Source: JAICMB01 sp035295125
GTDB taxonomy: Bacteria > Acidobacteriota > Terriglobia > Bryobacterales > Bryobacteraceae
Direction: 5' to 3'
Assembly (NCBI GenBank): GCA_035295125.1
Contig: DATGJP010000112.1
Span: 161,856 to 225,855, forward strand
Length of the DNA: 64,000 nt
Below the pieces are notes generated by a model. That model was given only the letters and a program-made list of their open reading frames with translations. It made no database searches and was not told the DNA's origin. Below, one piece after another: positions 1-7,723 of the stretch. How positions within the stretch are numbered: the first letter of the stretch is position 1; every line of letters starts with the position of its first letter. The translations under genes were made by a program, and so were the position numbers.

Positions 1-428
1 GCATGGCCGTGCTGCAATTCGCGTTCGGCACCGATCCGCAGGCGCCTACCTTCCGGCCGCACAACTTTCCTCGCGAACTGGCGGCATACACCGGCACACA
101 CGACAACGATACGACCATCGGATGGTGGACAGGCGTCGGCGTCAGTACCCGAAGCGCCGGGGATATTGAGCGCGAGCGCGCATTCACCAAGGCCTATCTC
201 AATACTGACGGCCACGAGATGCACTGGGACTTCATCCGGACGATCCTGGAATCGGTGGCCGACATCGCCGTCGTCCCGCTGCAGGACGTTCTGGGCTTGG
301 GTAGCGAGGCTCGCATGAACACGCCGGCCGTCACGAGCGGCAATTGGGGATGGCGTTTCCGCGAGGAAGCGCTTACGCTGGAGATTCGAACACGACTCCA
401 GCGGCTTACGAATCTGTACGACCGTTAA
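1..428 (+). CDS. malQ: 4-alpha-glucanotransferase (GH77), 3' end only
   Basis: The gene runs in from before the window; only about the last 141 residues are visible, ending with TAA at 426-428. The visible part carries conserved GH77 features: the stretch VLQFAF, then PHNFPRE, then YTGTHDNDTTIGWW, where the THDNDT motif belongs to the active-site region, and the C-terminal RMNTPAVTSGNWGWR that closes amylomaltases. The family transfers alpha-1,4-glucan segments between maltodextrins in the cytoplasm and releases glucose. The next gene follows after 53 bases, so the two may be co-transcribed, but there is no obvious functional link. The true start and the N-terminal barrel cannot be assessed here. 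Confidence 0.95.
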   Translation, partial: MAVLQFAFGTDPQAPTFRPHNFPRELAAYTGTHDNDTTIGWWTGVGVSTRSAGDIERERAFTKAYLNTDGHEMHWDFIRTILESVADIAVVPLQDVLGLGSEARMNTPAVTSGNWGWRFREEALTLEIRTRLQRLTNLYDR

Positions 429-481
429 TGTGCTGTTCCGAAAGGAATGGCCGGGCGACGGCATTATGTGAGCGAGGTAAC

Positions 482-2491
482 ATGAGACGACTTCTTCCCT
501 TGGTTGCGATGACAATGGCTAGTGTGATGGCGGCCGATCTTCCCGTTCGCGAAGTGGTGCTGTATAAAAGTGGCGTCGGATACTTCGAGCGCGGCGGACG
601 GCTCGGATCCGGCGAATCTGCGCGGCTCGATTTCAAGGCTGCCGAGATGAACGATGTGCTGAAGTCGTTGACCATTGCCGATAATGCCGGCAAGGTGGTG
701 GCGTTACGGTATGACTCCAGCGAACCCCTGGAGCAGAAGCTGTCTGATTTTCCGTTTCAGGTTGGCGGGGGGGCGTCGCTGAGCGCGTTTCTGGGGCAAT
801 TACAGGGCGCGCGGATCTCCATCAAGTACGGTACCGAGACGATTGACGGAACCATCGTCAGCGCGCGCACCGTAGCTGCCGAGGAGAAGAAGCCGGAGCG
901 CGAGCAGGTTGTCCTGCTCCTCGATTCCGGCGAGATGCGGACGCTGGACCTTGCCGCCGCGGGATCGCTGCACTTTCCAGATCCGAAGCTCCAGTTGGCG
1001 CTGAAAGATTACTTGTCCACCGTGGCGCAGAGCCGGTCGAAAGACAAGCGCAGCGTCTACATCGATTCGTCCGATGCGAAGGAGCGTCAGGTTTCGGCGG
1101 TTTACATGTTGCCGATGCCGGTGTGGAAGTCGAGCTATCGTCTCATGTTCGCGGAGCAGGGCGAGCCGACACTCGAAGGCTGGGCGATTGTCGACAACAC
1201 CACGTCGGACGACTGGACCAACGTACGGCTGGCGGTGGTTTCCGGCCGTCCCGTGTCATTCATCAGCCAGTTGTACGAGCCCAAATATGTTCAGCGGCGG
1301 CAGATGGATCTGGCGGATAACGGGCCGGCTGGGCCGATCGTCTATGAAGGCGCCATGAGCGCGCCGGGTGGCGTTGCGATGGCTCCGCCACCGCCTCCCC
1401 CCGCGCCTATGCAGGCCGCGCCGAGAGCGTTGGCAAAGGCCAAGAGCGGGGCGGTTGCGGGATTCCTCGAGGATCGGGAAATCTCTGGCCGGGACGCAGC
1501 GAGCAGCATCACCATCAACACCGAAGGCCGCGATCTCGGCGATCTGTTCGAATATCGGTTCGGTTCAGCAGTGACCGTAAAGCGCGGGGAGTCGGCGATG
1601 CTGCCCTTCCTGCAACAGAAGCTGGGCGCACGCAAACTGCTCATCTATTCCGAGAGCTACGGCCAGAATCCTATGAGCGCGGCCGAGCTGACCAATTCCA
1701 CGGGCAAGACGCTGGACGGCGGTCCCATTACGGTTTTCGACAGCAACAGCTACGCCGGTGAGGCACTGATGGAGAGCCTCAAGGCGGGCGACAAGCGGCT
1801 GATCAGCTATGCCGTCGACCTGGGCACCCGTATTACCACCGCGTTCGACACGCACCGTGAAACGGTTCGTGAGATGCACTTTCGCCGCGGCATCCTGACG
1901 ACGCGAGTCGCCGCGCAGGAGACCAAGACGTACAGCATCCGCAACGTCGATCAGAAGGCGAAGACGCTGATTATTGAGCATCCGCAGCGCGCCGGCTACA
2001 AACTGCTCGACATGAAACCGGCGGAGACCACGACGAATGCCTACCGGTTCGAGGTGAAACTTGGTCCCGGCGCGACCGAGAAGTTCCCGGTTAACGAGGA
2101 GCGCGTTTACGACATGACCACGCAGGTGTCCAACATGACGCCCGACCTGATCGCCAGTTATGTCGCGAACAAAGCACTGCCGGACGCCGCGAAGAAAGCG
2201 CTGCAGCAAGTCGCCGATGTGAAGCGGCAAATCGCCGACAACGATGAGGTGCTGAATCAGACGACGAGCGATATCACCGAGCTTTCGAACGACCAGCAGC
2301 GGATTCGACAGAATATCGAGAGCCTGAACAACGTCAGCGGGCAGCAGGATCAGGTGCAGAAATACGCGCGGCAACTGGCCCAGCAGGAAACTCAGCTCGC
2401 CACGTTTCGCGACCGTCAGAGCCAACTTCGCAAGCAGAAGTCTGCGCTAGAATCGAATCTCAATTCCTTAATTGAGAAGATCGACTTTTGA
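482..2491 (+). CDS. DUF4139-type secreted or periplasmic protein with C-terminal coiled coil
   Basis: 669 residues from ATG at 482. The same frame is open upstream, but the product from 482 begins with a clear signal peptide (MRRLLPLVAMTMASVMA, likely cut before AD) and a purine-rich GAGGTAA lies just before the ATG. A central region, about residues 190-290, reads VYMLPMPVWKSSYRL and then GWAIVDNTTSDDWTNVRLAVVSG, which resembles the DUF4139 beta-sandwich. A proline-rich linker (APPPPPPAPM) lies near residue 305. The last 100 residues or so are a glutamine- and aspartate-rich coiled coil. The function of this family is unknown; export to the envelope is inferred. The stop overlaps the start of the homoserine dehydrogenase gene (TTGA), so translation of the two is probably coupled. 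Confidence 0.8.
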   Translation: MRRLLPLVAMTMASVMAADLPVREVVLYKSGVGYFERGGRLGSGESARLDFKAAEMNDVLKSLTIADNAGKVVALRYDSSEPLEQKLSDFPFQVGGGASLSAFLGQLQGARISIKYGTETIDGTIVSARTVAAEEKKPEREQVVLLLDSGEMRTLDLAAAGSLHFPDPKLQLALKDYLSTVAQSRSKDKRSVYIDSSDAKERQVSAVYMLPMPVWKSSYRLMFAEQGEPTLEGWAIVDNTTSDDWTNVRLAVVSGRPVSFISQLYEPKYVQRRQMDLADNGPAGPIVYEGAMSAPGGVAMAPPPPPPAPMQAAPRALAKAKSGAVAGFLEDREISGRDAASSITINTEGRDLGDLFEYRFGSAVTVKRGESAMLPFLQQKLGARKLLIYSESYGQNPMSAAELTNSTGKTLDGGPITVFDSNSYAGEALMESLKAGDKRLISYAVDLGTRITTAFDTHRETVREMHFRRGILTTRVAAQETKTYSIRNVDQKAKTLIIEHPQRAGYKLLDMKPAETTTNAYRFEVKLGPGATEKFPVNEERVYDMTTQVSNMTPDLIASYVANKALPDAAKKALQQVADVKRQIADNDEVLNQTTSDITELSNDQQRIRQNIESLNNVSGQQDQVQKYARQLAQQETQLATFRDRQSQLRKQKSALESNLNSLIEKIDF

Positions 2492-3447
2492 GAATCGCCC
2501 TCATTGGATTTGGGAATGTCGGCCGCGCGTTTGCGCAACTTCTGATGCGCAAGCACGCGGCTTTTCCTTTTCGCATCACCGGCGTTCATACGCGGCACGG
2601 TTCGGCGATTCACAATAACGGGCTTCCGGCATCGCCGGTGCTGGGTCCGCCGATTCCGACCATTGACGAGTTCCTCGACCGGGCGCGATCCGAAGTCGTG
2701 GCCGAGTTGACCACGCTGAATCCGGAGTCGGGGGAGCCGGCCATCTCGCATATTCGCGCGGCGTTCGCCCGGGGACGGCATGTCATCACGGCTAATAAGG
2801 GGCCGATCGCGCATGCTTTCGCCGAACTGAAGGAGGAGGCACGGCAGGCAGGGGTCGAGTTCCGCTACGAATCCACGGTGATGGACGGGACTCCGGTCTT
2901 CAACACCGTGCGCAACAACCTGCCGGGCGTGAAGGTGCTGGGATTCGTCGGAGCATTGAATTCGACGTCGAAGATTATTGTTGACGCCATGCGGGCGGGC
3001 AAGTCGATGGAAGAAGGAGTTCGTCAAGCCCAGAAGATGGGCGTCGCCGAGGCGGACGCCGGCTACGATATCGACGGTTGGGACTCGGCCGCGAAGACGG
3101 CGGCGCTCGCCAACGTGCTCATGGATGCTCGTGTGACCCCCAAGGATGTCGAGCGGCGCGGCATTCGCCGGCTGACCACTGCGCGGGTGCAGGAAATCGC
3201 ACGTTCCGGTAAGACGGTGGTGCTGGTGAGCCGCGCGCGGACGACTTCGAGCGGCCTGCGGCTTCGCGTGCGCGCGGAAGTCCTGGACGCTACCGACCTG
3301 CTGGCAGCGGTCAAGGGCACTTCTAATCTTCTGCTTTTACAGACCGACCTGATGGGGACAATCGGGACTGTGTCGATCTCGCCAGGTGTTGAGCAGACCG
3401 CTTACGGGGTGTTTAGCGATCTGGTGGATATTGCGAAGAGCTTGTGA
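2488..3447 (+). CDS. hom: Homoserine dehydrogenase, short form without ACT domain
   Basis: 319 residues. It interconverts aspartate semialdehyde and homoserine with NAD(P)H on the route to threonine and methionine. The N-terminus MRIALIGFGNVGRAF is a Rossmann dinucleotide-binding loop. TANKGPIAH near residue 105 and YDIDGWDSAAKTAAL near residue 192 match the conserved substrate-binding and catalytic regions of the family. The protein ends soon after the catalytic domain, so the C-terminal regulatory ACT domain of many bacterial forms is absent and threonine feedback through that domain is not expected. The start is a TTG whose last two bases belong to the TGA stop of the preceding gene; no independent ribosome-binding site is needed if translation is coupled. 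The neighbouring DUF4139 gene gives no pathway support. Confidence 0.9.
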   Translation: MRIALIGFGNVGRAFAQLLMRKHAAFPFRITGVHTRHGSAIHNNGLPASPVLGPPIPTIDEFLDRARSEVVAELTTLNPESGEPAISHIRAAFARGRHVITANKGPIAHAFAELKEEARQAGVEFRYESTVMDGTPVFNTVRNNLPGVKVLGFVGALNSTSKIIVDAMRAGKSMEEGVRQAQKMGVAEADAGYDIDGWDSAAKTAALANVLMDARVTPKDVERRGIRRLTTARVQEIARSGKTVVLVSRARTTSSGLRLRVRAEVLDATDLLAAVKGTSNLLLLQTDLMGTIGTVSISPGVEQTAYGVFSDLVDIAKSL

Positions 3448-3584
3448 GGTATTACACAGCTTCAGATTCTTCGCGCCTCGCGAATATTTCTGACGTTGTG
3501 GAGGGATGCACAGGCGAAACCGCCTGCGCCACCTTGAGGTTACGGCGAGGCAGCTTGGTGGGACAGGCGGTTTCGGCTGTCTTT
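3448..3584. repeat. Dispersed hairpin repeat, copy A
   Basis: The gap between two convergent genes begins GGTATTACACAGCTTCAGA, nearly the same as the text at 23577. It contains a perfect 6-bp stem CAGGCG / CGCCTG around an AAAC loop at 3511-3526, followed by a second, inverted and weaker copy near 3562-3581 (GACAGGCGGTTTCGGCTGTC). The same core recurs at 23665, 53141 and 63749. It may act as a transcription terminator for both flanking genes, but there is no strong T-run. Confidence 0.7.
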
Positions 3585-5021
3585 CTATTTCACCGGCATC
3601 GGAATGGTTACCGATCCCACGCTGCCGATGCCACGATCGTAGACAATCACTCGCATTGTCTGGATGTCGTCACTCACTGGAACATCCTGCGGAATGACGA
3701 TCCCATCTTTCTGGACCGAGCCGAGCTGCTCTTTCGTGAAATTAAGGTCGGCCTGGATCGAGTCGGACGCTCTCTTCAACATGCCGTGGCTATAGAACAC
3801 CAGCATCATCGCCAGGCTGCCTTGATACGTATCGTCGTGCGGCTCGAGGAACACATCCGCTGGATTAATGCGGATACTCAAATGCATGTTGTCGGCGCCG
3901 GGCTTGCGCGATGTAGTGACGCGCAAACCGATTTCCGTGGCGTCGAATGGGCAGCGGCGGGCATTCTTTAGCGCATCGTCCTGCATTTCGCCGGGATCGG
4001 GCTCGATCTCGTTGCCGAAATAACCCTCACGAGTCAGCAAGTGAAGACCCTTGCGGTCCGACTCCAGGTGGATCTTGTGTTCTTTGCGATCTTTGGCCTG
4101 AATCGGAGCGTTATAGGCGAGACGATAGCTGCCGCGCGCATCGCTGATAGCTTCCCCGAGCGCGCGTTCGGTATTGCCGCTGCCGTACCACCTGCCGCCA
4201 GTCAGCGAGGCAAACAACTCCAGCGTAGGTCGCGCTGCACCGTTTGGATCGGCTCCCGCGCCCTGCGCCGATTGGTCGACGGTATACACGGCGATCTGGG
4301 AGCGATCCGCCGCGGCACTGAAGTTCCAAATCTGCGGGGTGAAATCGACCCAATCATTGGCCGGCAGCACGCGGACAGTTAAAGGGAATCCGTGCGTGAC
4401 CCACATCAGGTTCTTGCGTCCAGCGATGACGCTCATCTGGGTGCCGAGCGTGTCGAGCGCCTCAAGGGTCACTCGCGCGCGATAAACCGGGTCCTGAACG
4501 TCAACATCGCGAAACCCCTGGAGCTTTCGCACCGCATCGCCGAGCCGCGATACGAGTTCCGCGGGCGTCGGCGGATTGGCCTCGCGCAAGTCCGCCTTGG
4601 TGTCCGGCAGCGGGTGTACCGGGTAGAGAGTGCCGTGATTCGTCAGGAAATAAATATAGATCCGTTCGACCGATTCCATGTGCTGTAACGTGCTCGTGAT
4701 GTCGTTCCAGGCGGATGCCGCCGTGGTGAGCCTTTCATTCCAGCGATCGAAGAGTATGAGGGTGGGCGGCAGCGCGGGCCGGTTGATGTACTCGCCAGGC
4801 CCGGGTGGAGCGATAGGGCTCTTGATCCCCGAGAATCGGAAGAAAACGGGGGCTTGCGGTTTGCCTTGATCGCGGACCCGAATGTCGGCTGCCGACAGGT
4901 CTCCCACAGGGTTGCCTTTGGCATCCGTCGCAACCGCGTTCAAGGTCACGAGCCGCTGCGGGAGATCCGACGCCCATGCGCAAACTGCCGCGGCAAAAAG
5001 GCACGCTACGCGCAGGTACAT
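3585..5021 (-). CDS. VWFA-related acidobacterial domain protein, secreted
   Basis: 478 residues from ATG at 5021. An in-frame GTG lies at 5033, but GAGGTGG sits about eight bases before the ATG and the product then starts with a signal peptide (MYLRVACLFAAAVCAWA). The segment LVTLNAVATDAKGNPVGDL followed by SAADIRVRDQGKPQ is the standard opening of the VWFA-related family that is expanded in Acidobacteria. This is followed by a von Willebrand A-like fold with PTLILFDRWN in place of the usual metal-site strand, and RKNLMWVTHGFPL later. Such proteins are exported and of unknown function. It faces the FAA-hydrolase gene across a 38-bp divergent gap that must hold both promoters. Confidence 0.85.
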   Translation of the reverse strand: MYLRVACLFAAAVCAWASDLPQRLVTLNAVATDAKGNPVGDLSAADIRVRDQGKPQAPVFFRFSGIKSPIAPPGPGEYINRPALPPTLILFDRWNERLTTAASAWNDITSTLQHMESVERIYIYFLTNHGTLYPVHPLPDTKADLREANPPTPAELVSRLGDAVRKLQGFRDVDVQDPVYRARVTLEALDTLGTQMSVIAGRKNLMWVTHGFPLTVRVLPANDWVDFTPQIWNFSAAADRSQIAVYTVDQSAQGAGADPNGAARPTLELFASLTGGRWYGSGNTERALGEAISDARGSYRLAYNAPIQAKDRKEHKIHLESDRKGLHLLTREGYFGNEIEPDPGEMQDDALKNARRCPFDATEIGLRVTTSRKPGADNMHLSIRINPADVFLEPHDDTYQGSLAMMLVFYSHGMLKRASDSIQADLNFTKEQLGSVQKDGIVIPQDVPVSDDIQTMRVIVYDRGIGSVGSVTIPMPVK

Positions 5022-5059
5022 AGCACCAGCCACCTCTCGTAGTAGAATACTCGAAATCT

Positions 5060-5908
5060 ATGAAAGTCTTGCGATTCGAACTGCAGAACAGCGCCCATAC
5101 CGGCGTTATTCAAAATGGTGACGTCATCCCGATAGAAGAGGTAAACGCAAAGCGGGGAAGCCGTGTTCCCGCCGACGTGCTCGGCATTATTGAGCAGAAC
5201 GACCTGGAACCGCTGCGCGATTTGCGTGGCATTGACGGCATTCCATTGGGCGATGTCCGCCCGCTGCTGCCCTATGAGAAGCCTCCCAAGATCTGGTGCA
5301 TCGGTCTGAACTATCGTTCGCATGCCGAAGACATCAACGCCGTCCAACCCGAAGAGCCAGGCAGCTTCATGAAGCCGGCCTCGTGCATGTTCCAGCCGGG
5401 AGGCGAAATTGTCCTGCCTCCGCCGGAGATTTCCGATGATGTCGACGCCGAGGGAGAACTGGGGGTAATCGTCGGCAAGCAATGCCGCTTTGTCCCGCCT
5501 GACCAGGTGCGAGACGTGATCTTCGGATACACCACCACGCTCGACATGACGGCACTCGACGTTTTACGCAAGAATCCTCGCTATCTGACGCGCGCCAAGA
5601 GCATCGATACGTTCTTCAGTTTCGGACCGGTGATCGTGACCGCGGACGAAATATCCGACGTCGACGCGCTGGAAGTCGTGACGGAGCACAACGACGGGGT
5701 TTGCTCGCGCGACTTCGTACGCAACATGCGAACCCGGCCCCACGAACTGGTACGCTTCCACAGCGACTACATGACGCTGCACCCCGGCGACATCATTTCG
5801 ACCGGATGCCCGAAGGGTGCTCGCATCAAGCACGGCGACCGGGTGCAGGCGCGCATCGACGGCGTGGGAACCTTGAATGCCCGCGTGATCTCAAGCAAGT
5901 TACCCTGA
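5060..5908 (+). CDS. Fumarylacetoacetate hydrolase family protein
   Basis: 282 residues. The C-terminal two thirds form an FAH fold: KIWCIGLNYRSHAED near residue 78, PGSFMKPASC, and DDVDAEGELGVIVG near residue 132, which supplies the metal-binding acidic residues seen as E-x-E in the family. It ends with MTLHPGDIISTGCPKG, the usual signature before the last strands. Family members hydrolyse or decarboxylate beta-diketone-type acids in aromatic degradation (2-hydroxyhepta-2,4-diene-1,7-dioate isomerase, acylpyruvase and similar); substrate cannot be set from sequence. dnaG starts only 12 bases downstream, so they may share a transcript. No neighbouring aromatic-degradation genes are present. 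Confidence 0.88.
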   Translation: MKVLRFELQNSAHTGVIQNGDVIPIEEVNAKRGSRVPADVLGIIEQNDLEPLRDLRGIDGIPLGDVRPLLPYEKPPKIWCIGLNYRSHAEDINAVQPEEPGSFMKPASCMFQPGGEIVLPPPEISDDVDAEGELGVIVGKQCRFVPPDQVRDVIFGYTTTLDMTALDVLRKNPRYLTRAKSIDTFFSFGPVIVTADEISDVDALEVVTEHNDGVCSRDFVRNMRTRPHELVRFHSDYMTLHPGDIISTGCPKGARIKHGDRVQARIDGVGTLNARVISSKLP

Positions 5909-5920
5909 TAGCAAAGCACA

Positions 5921-7663
5921 GTGGACTTTGTTGAGCAGGTTAAGTCGTCAGTGGACATTGTCCGCTTCCTCGGCGAATACATCCGATTGAAGAAGTTGGG
6001 GAACCGGTATGTGGGGCTGTGCCCGTTCCACAACGAAAAGACGCCGTCCTTTTCAGTTAACCCAACTCACCAGTACTACAAGTGTTTCGGGTGCGGGGTC
6101 GGAGGCGACATTTTCAACTTCGTAATGGGCCTCGAGGGCGTCACCTTCTTCGAGGCGTTGAAAATCGTCGCGGAGCGGAACGGCATTCCAATGCCGAAAC
6201 GGGCGGAGTATTCGGACCCCGAGACAAAGCTCCGCGGTGCGCTGCATCGCATGCACGAGATTGCGGCCAGCCTGTTCCAGGCGAATCTGAACGGACCGGC
6301 GGGAGCGGTTGCGCGGCAGTATTTGGCGGGCCGCGGAGTGACGCAGGTCCACGCAACGGAATTTGGACTGGGGCTTTCGGCAGATTCCTGGGAGCAACTG
6401 ACGCGGCGGCTCGAACAGGAGGGGTTCACGGCGGAGCAACTGGAACACTCCGGGTTAGTATCGCGCCGTCAGGAAGGCAGCGGTTTTTATGATCGTTTCC
6501 GCGCGCGCCTGATGTTCCCCATTCATGATGAGGCGGGAAAGGTAATCGGCTTTGGCGGCCGCGCGCTCAAAGCCGGCGACGAACCCAAGTATTTGAACTC
6601 GCCCGAAACGCCGCTGTACCGCAAGAGCTACGTTCTATATAATCTGCACCGCGCTAAGGCTGCTATTCGCAAACTCGATCGCGTTGTTCTCGTCGAAGGA
6701 TACATGGACGTGATCGGGGTCTATGCGGCGGGCGTGCACGAGGTCGTTGCAAGCTGCGGCACGGCGCTGACAAACACGCAGGTCCGGGGATTGAGGCGGC
6801 ATTCGGGCCAGATTGTGGTCAATTTCGATCCGGATGCCGCGGGCGCCAATGCGGCCGAGAAATCGCTGCAGATGCTGCTCGACGAGAGCATGAGGGTTCG
6901 AGTTCTGAGTCTGGAAGGCGACCTGGATCCCGACGAGTTCATTAAACAATCCGGCGCCGACCGGTACCGCGTCCTGCTGGACAAGGCTCCGTTGTATTAT
7001 TTCTGGATGGCCGATCGCGCCCGCCAGCGTTTTGACATGCAGACAGCCGACGGGCGTATGGGCGCGTGGAAGGCGATTCTTCCGTCTGTTGAGCGGATTC
7101 CCGACCGCATCGAACGAGCCTCCGTCGCGAAGGATATGGCGGAATACTTGCGCGTCGACGAGAAGCTGGTCCTGGAGCGATTTCGGCGCGACGAGCCTCG
7201 CAAGGCCGAGCCGCGGCGAAACGGCGACGATCACTACAAAGAGAAGACGCTGTTGCGAGCCCTCATGGAAAGCGCTGAGGCGCGGCGCGAGCTCATCCCC
7301 ACACTCCAGGAGATCGGGATGGTCCAGAATTTCACGTACAAGCGCCTTTTCGAAGCTCTCTTCATGGCGGCGGCGACCAACGAAAACATCCAGTTAGCGG
7401 ACCTCCAGGCCCGCCTGAATGAGGCCGATGCCGACCTATTGGCGCGGATCGTTTTGGCCGATGAAAATAAAGAAGGCACCGCGCTCGATGTGGCGCTTCA
7501 AATCGTGCGGATGGAGACCAAACATCAGGAGATGCGGAAGGCCGAATTGAAAGATCGAATTAAAGTTGCGGAACGGGCCGGCGACCTCGCCGGTGCACTG
7601 CAATTGACCCAGGAATTGAATGCTCTATCGGCCCTCCCGCCGAGATCAAAGGGGAGCCGCTAG
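5921..7663 (+). CDS. dnaG: DNA primase
   Basis: 580 residues from GTG at 5921. It makes RNA primers for replication forks and works with the DnaB helicase. The N-terminal zinc-binding domain is intact: CPFHNEKTPSF near residue 34 and CFGCGVGGD about 25 residues later give the CxxH...CxxC ligands. The RNA polymerase core follows, with the TOPRIM segment VVLVEGYMDVIG near residue 256 supplying the acidic metal site and NFDPDAAG near residue 303. The region beyond about residue 425 corresponds to the helicase-binding domain and is helical. Length is normal for the family. rpoD lies 60 bases downstream, as in the classical macromolecular synthesis operon, but rpsU is not upstream; its place is taken by an FAA-hydrolase gene. 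Confidence 0.97.
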   Translation: MDFVEQVKSSVDIVRFLGEYIRLKKLGNRYVGLCPFHNEKTPSFSVNPTHQYYKCFGCGVGGDIFNFVMGLEGVTFFEALKIVAERNGIPMPKRAEYSDPETKLRGALHRMHEIAASLFQANLNGPAGAVARQYLAGRGVTQVHATEFGLGLSADSWEQLTRRLEQEGFTAEQLEHSGLVSRRQEGSGFYDRFRARLMFPIHDEAGKVIGFGGRALKAGDEPKYLNSPETPLYRKSYVLYNLHRAKAAIRKLDRVVLVEGYMDVIGVYAAGVHEVVASCGTALTNTQVRGLRRHSGQIVVNFDPDAAGANAAEKSLQMLLDESMRVRVLSLEGDLDPDEFIKQSGADRYRVLLDKAPLYYFWMADRARQRFDMQTADGRMGAWKAILPSVERIPDRIERASVAKDMAEYLRVDEKLVLERFRRDEPRKAEPRRNGDDHYKEKTLLRALMESAEARRELIPTLQEIGMVQNFTYKRLFEALFMAAATNENIQLADLQARLNEADADLLARIVLADENKEGTALDVALQIVRMETKHQEMRKAELKDRIKVAERAGDLAGALQLTQELNALSALPPRSKGSR

Positions 7664-7723
7664 CATGCAGTTAGCTAAAATACAAGCGCAACGCTCTCAA
7701 CCGCTACATAATGCCTATTCCCT

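Noticed and set aside
1565..2425. Minus-strand frame opposite the DUF4139 gene
   Set aside because: Antisense shadow, with leucine- and arginine-rich composition; the plus-strand protein has a signal peptide and family match.
3444..3971. Plus-strand frame running through the repeat and into the VWFA gene
   Set aside because: It begins in repeat DNA and then runs antisense to the VWFA protein, which has a good start and signal peptide.
7664..7723. Search for rpsU or a tRNA between dnaG and rpoD
   Set aside because: Only 60 bases lie between them, with no coding or RNA signature.
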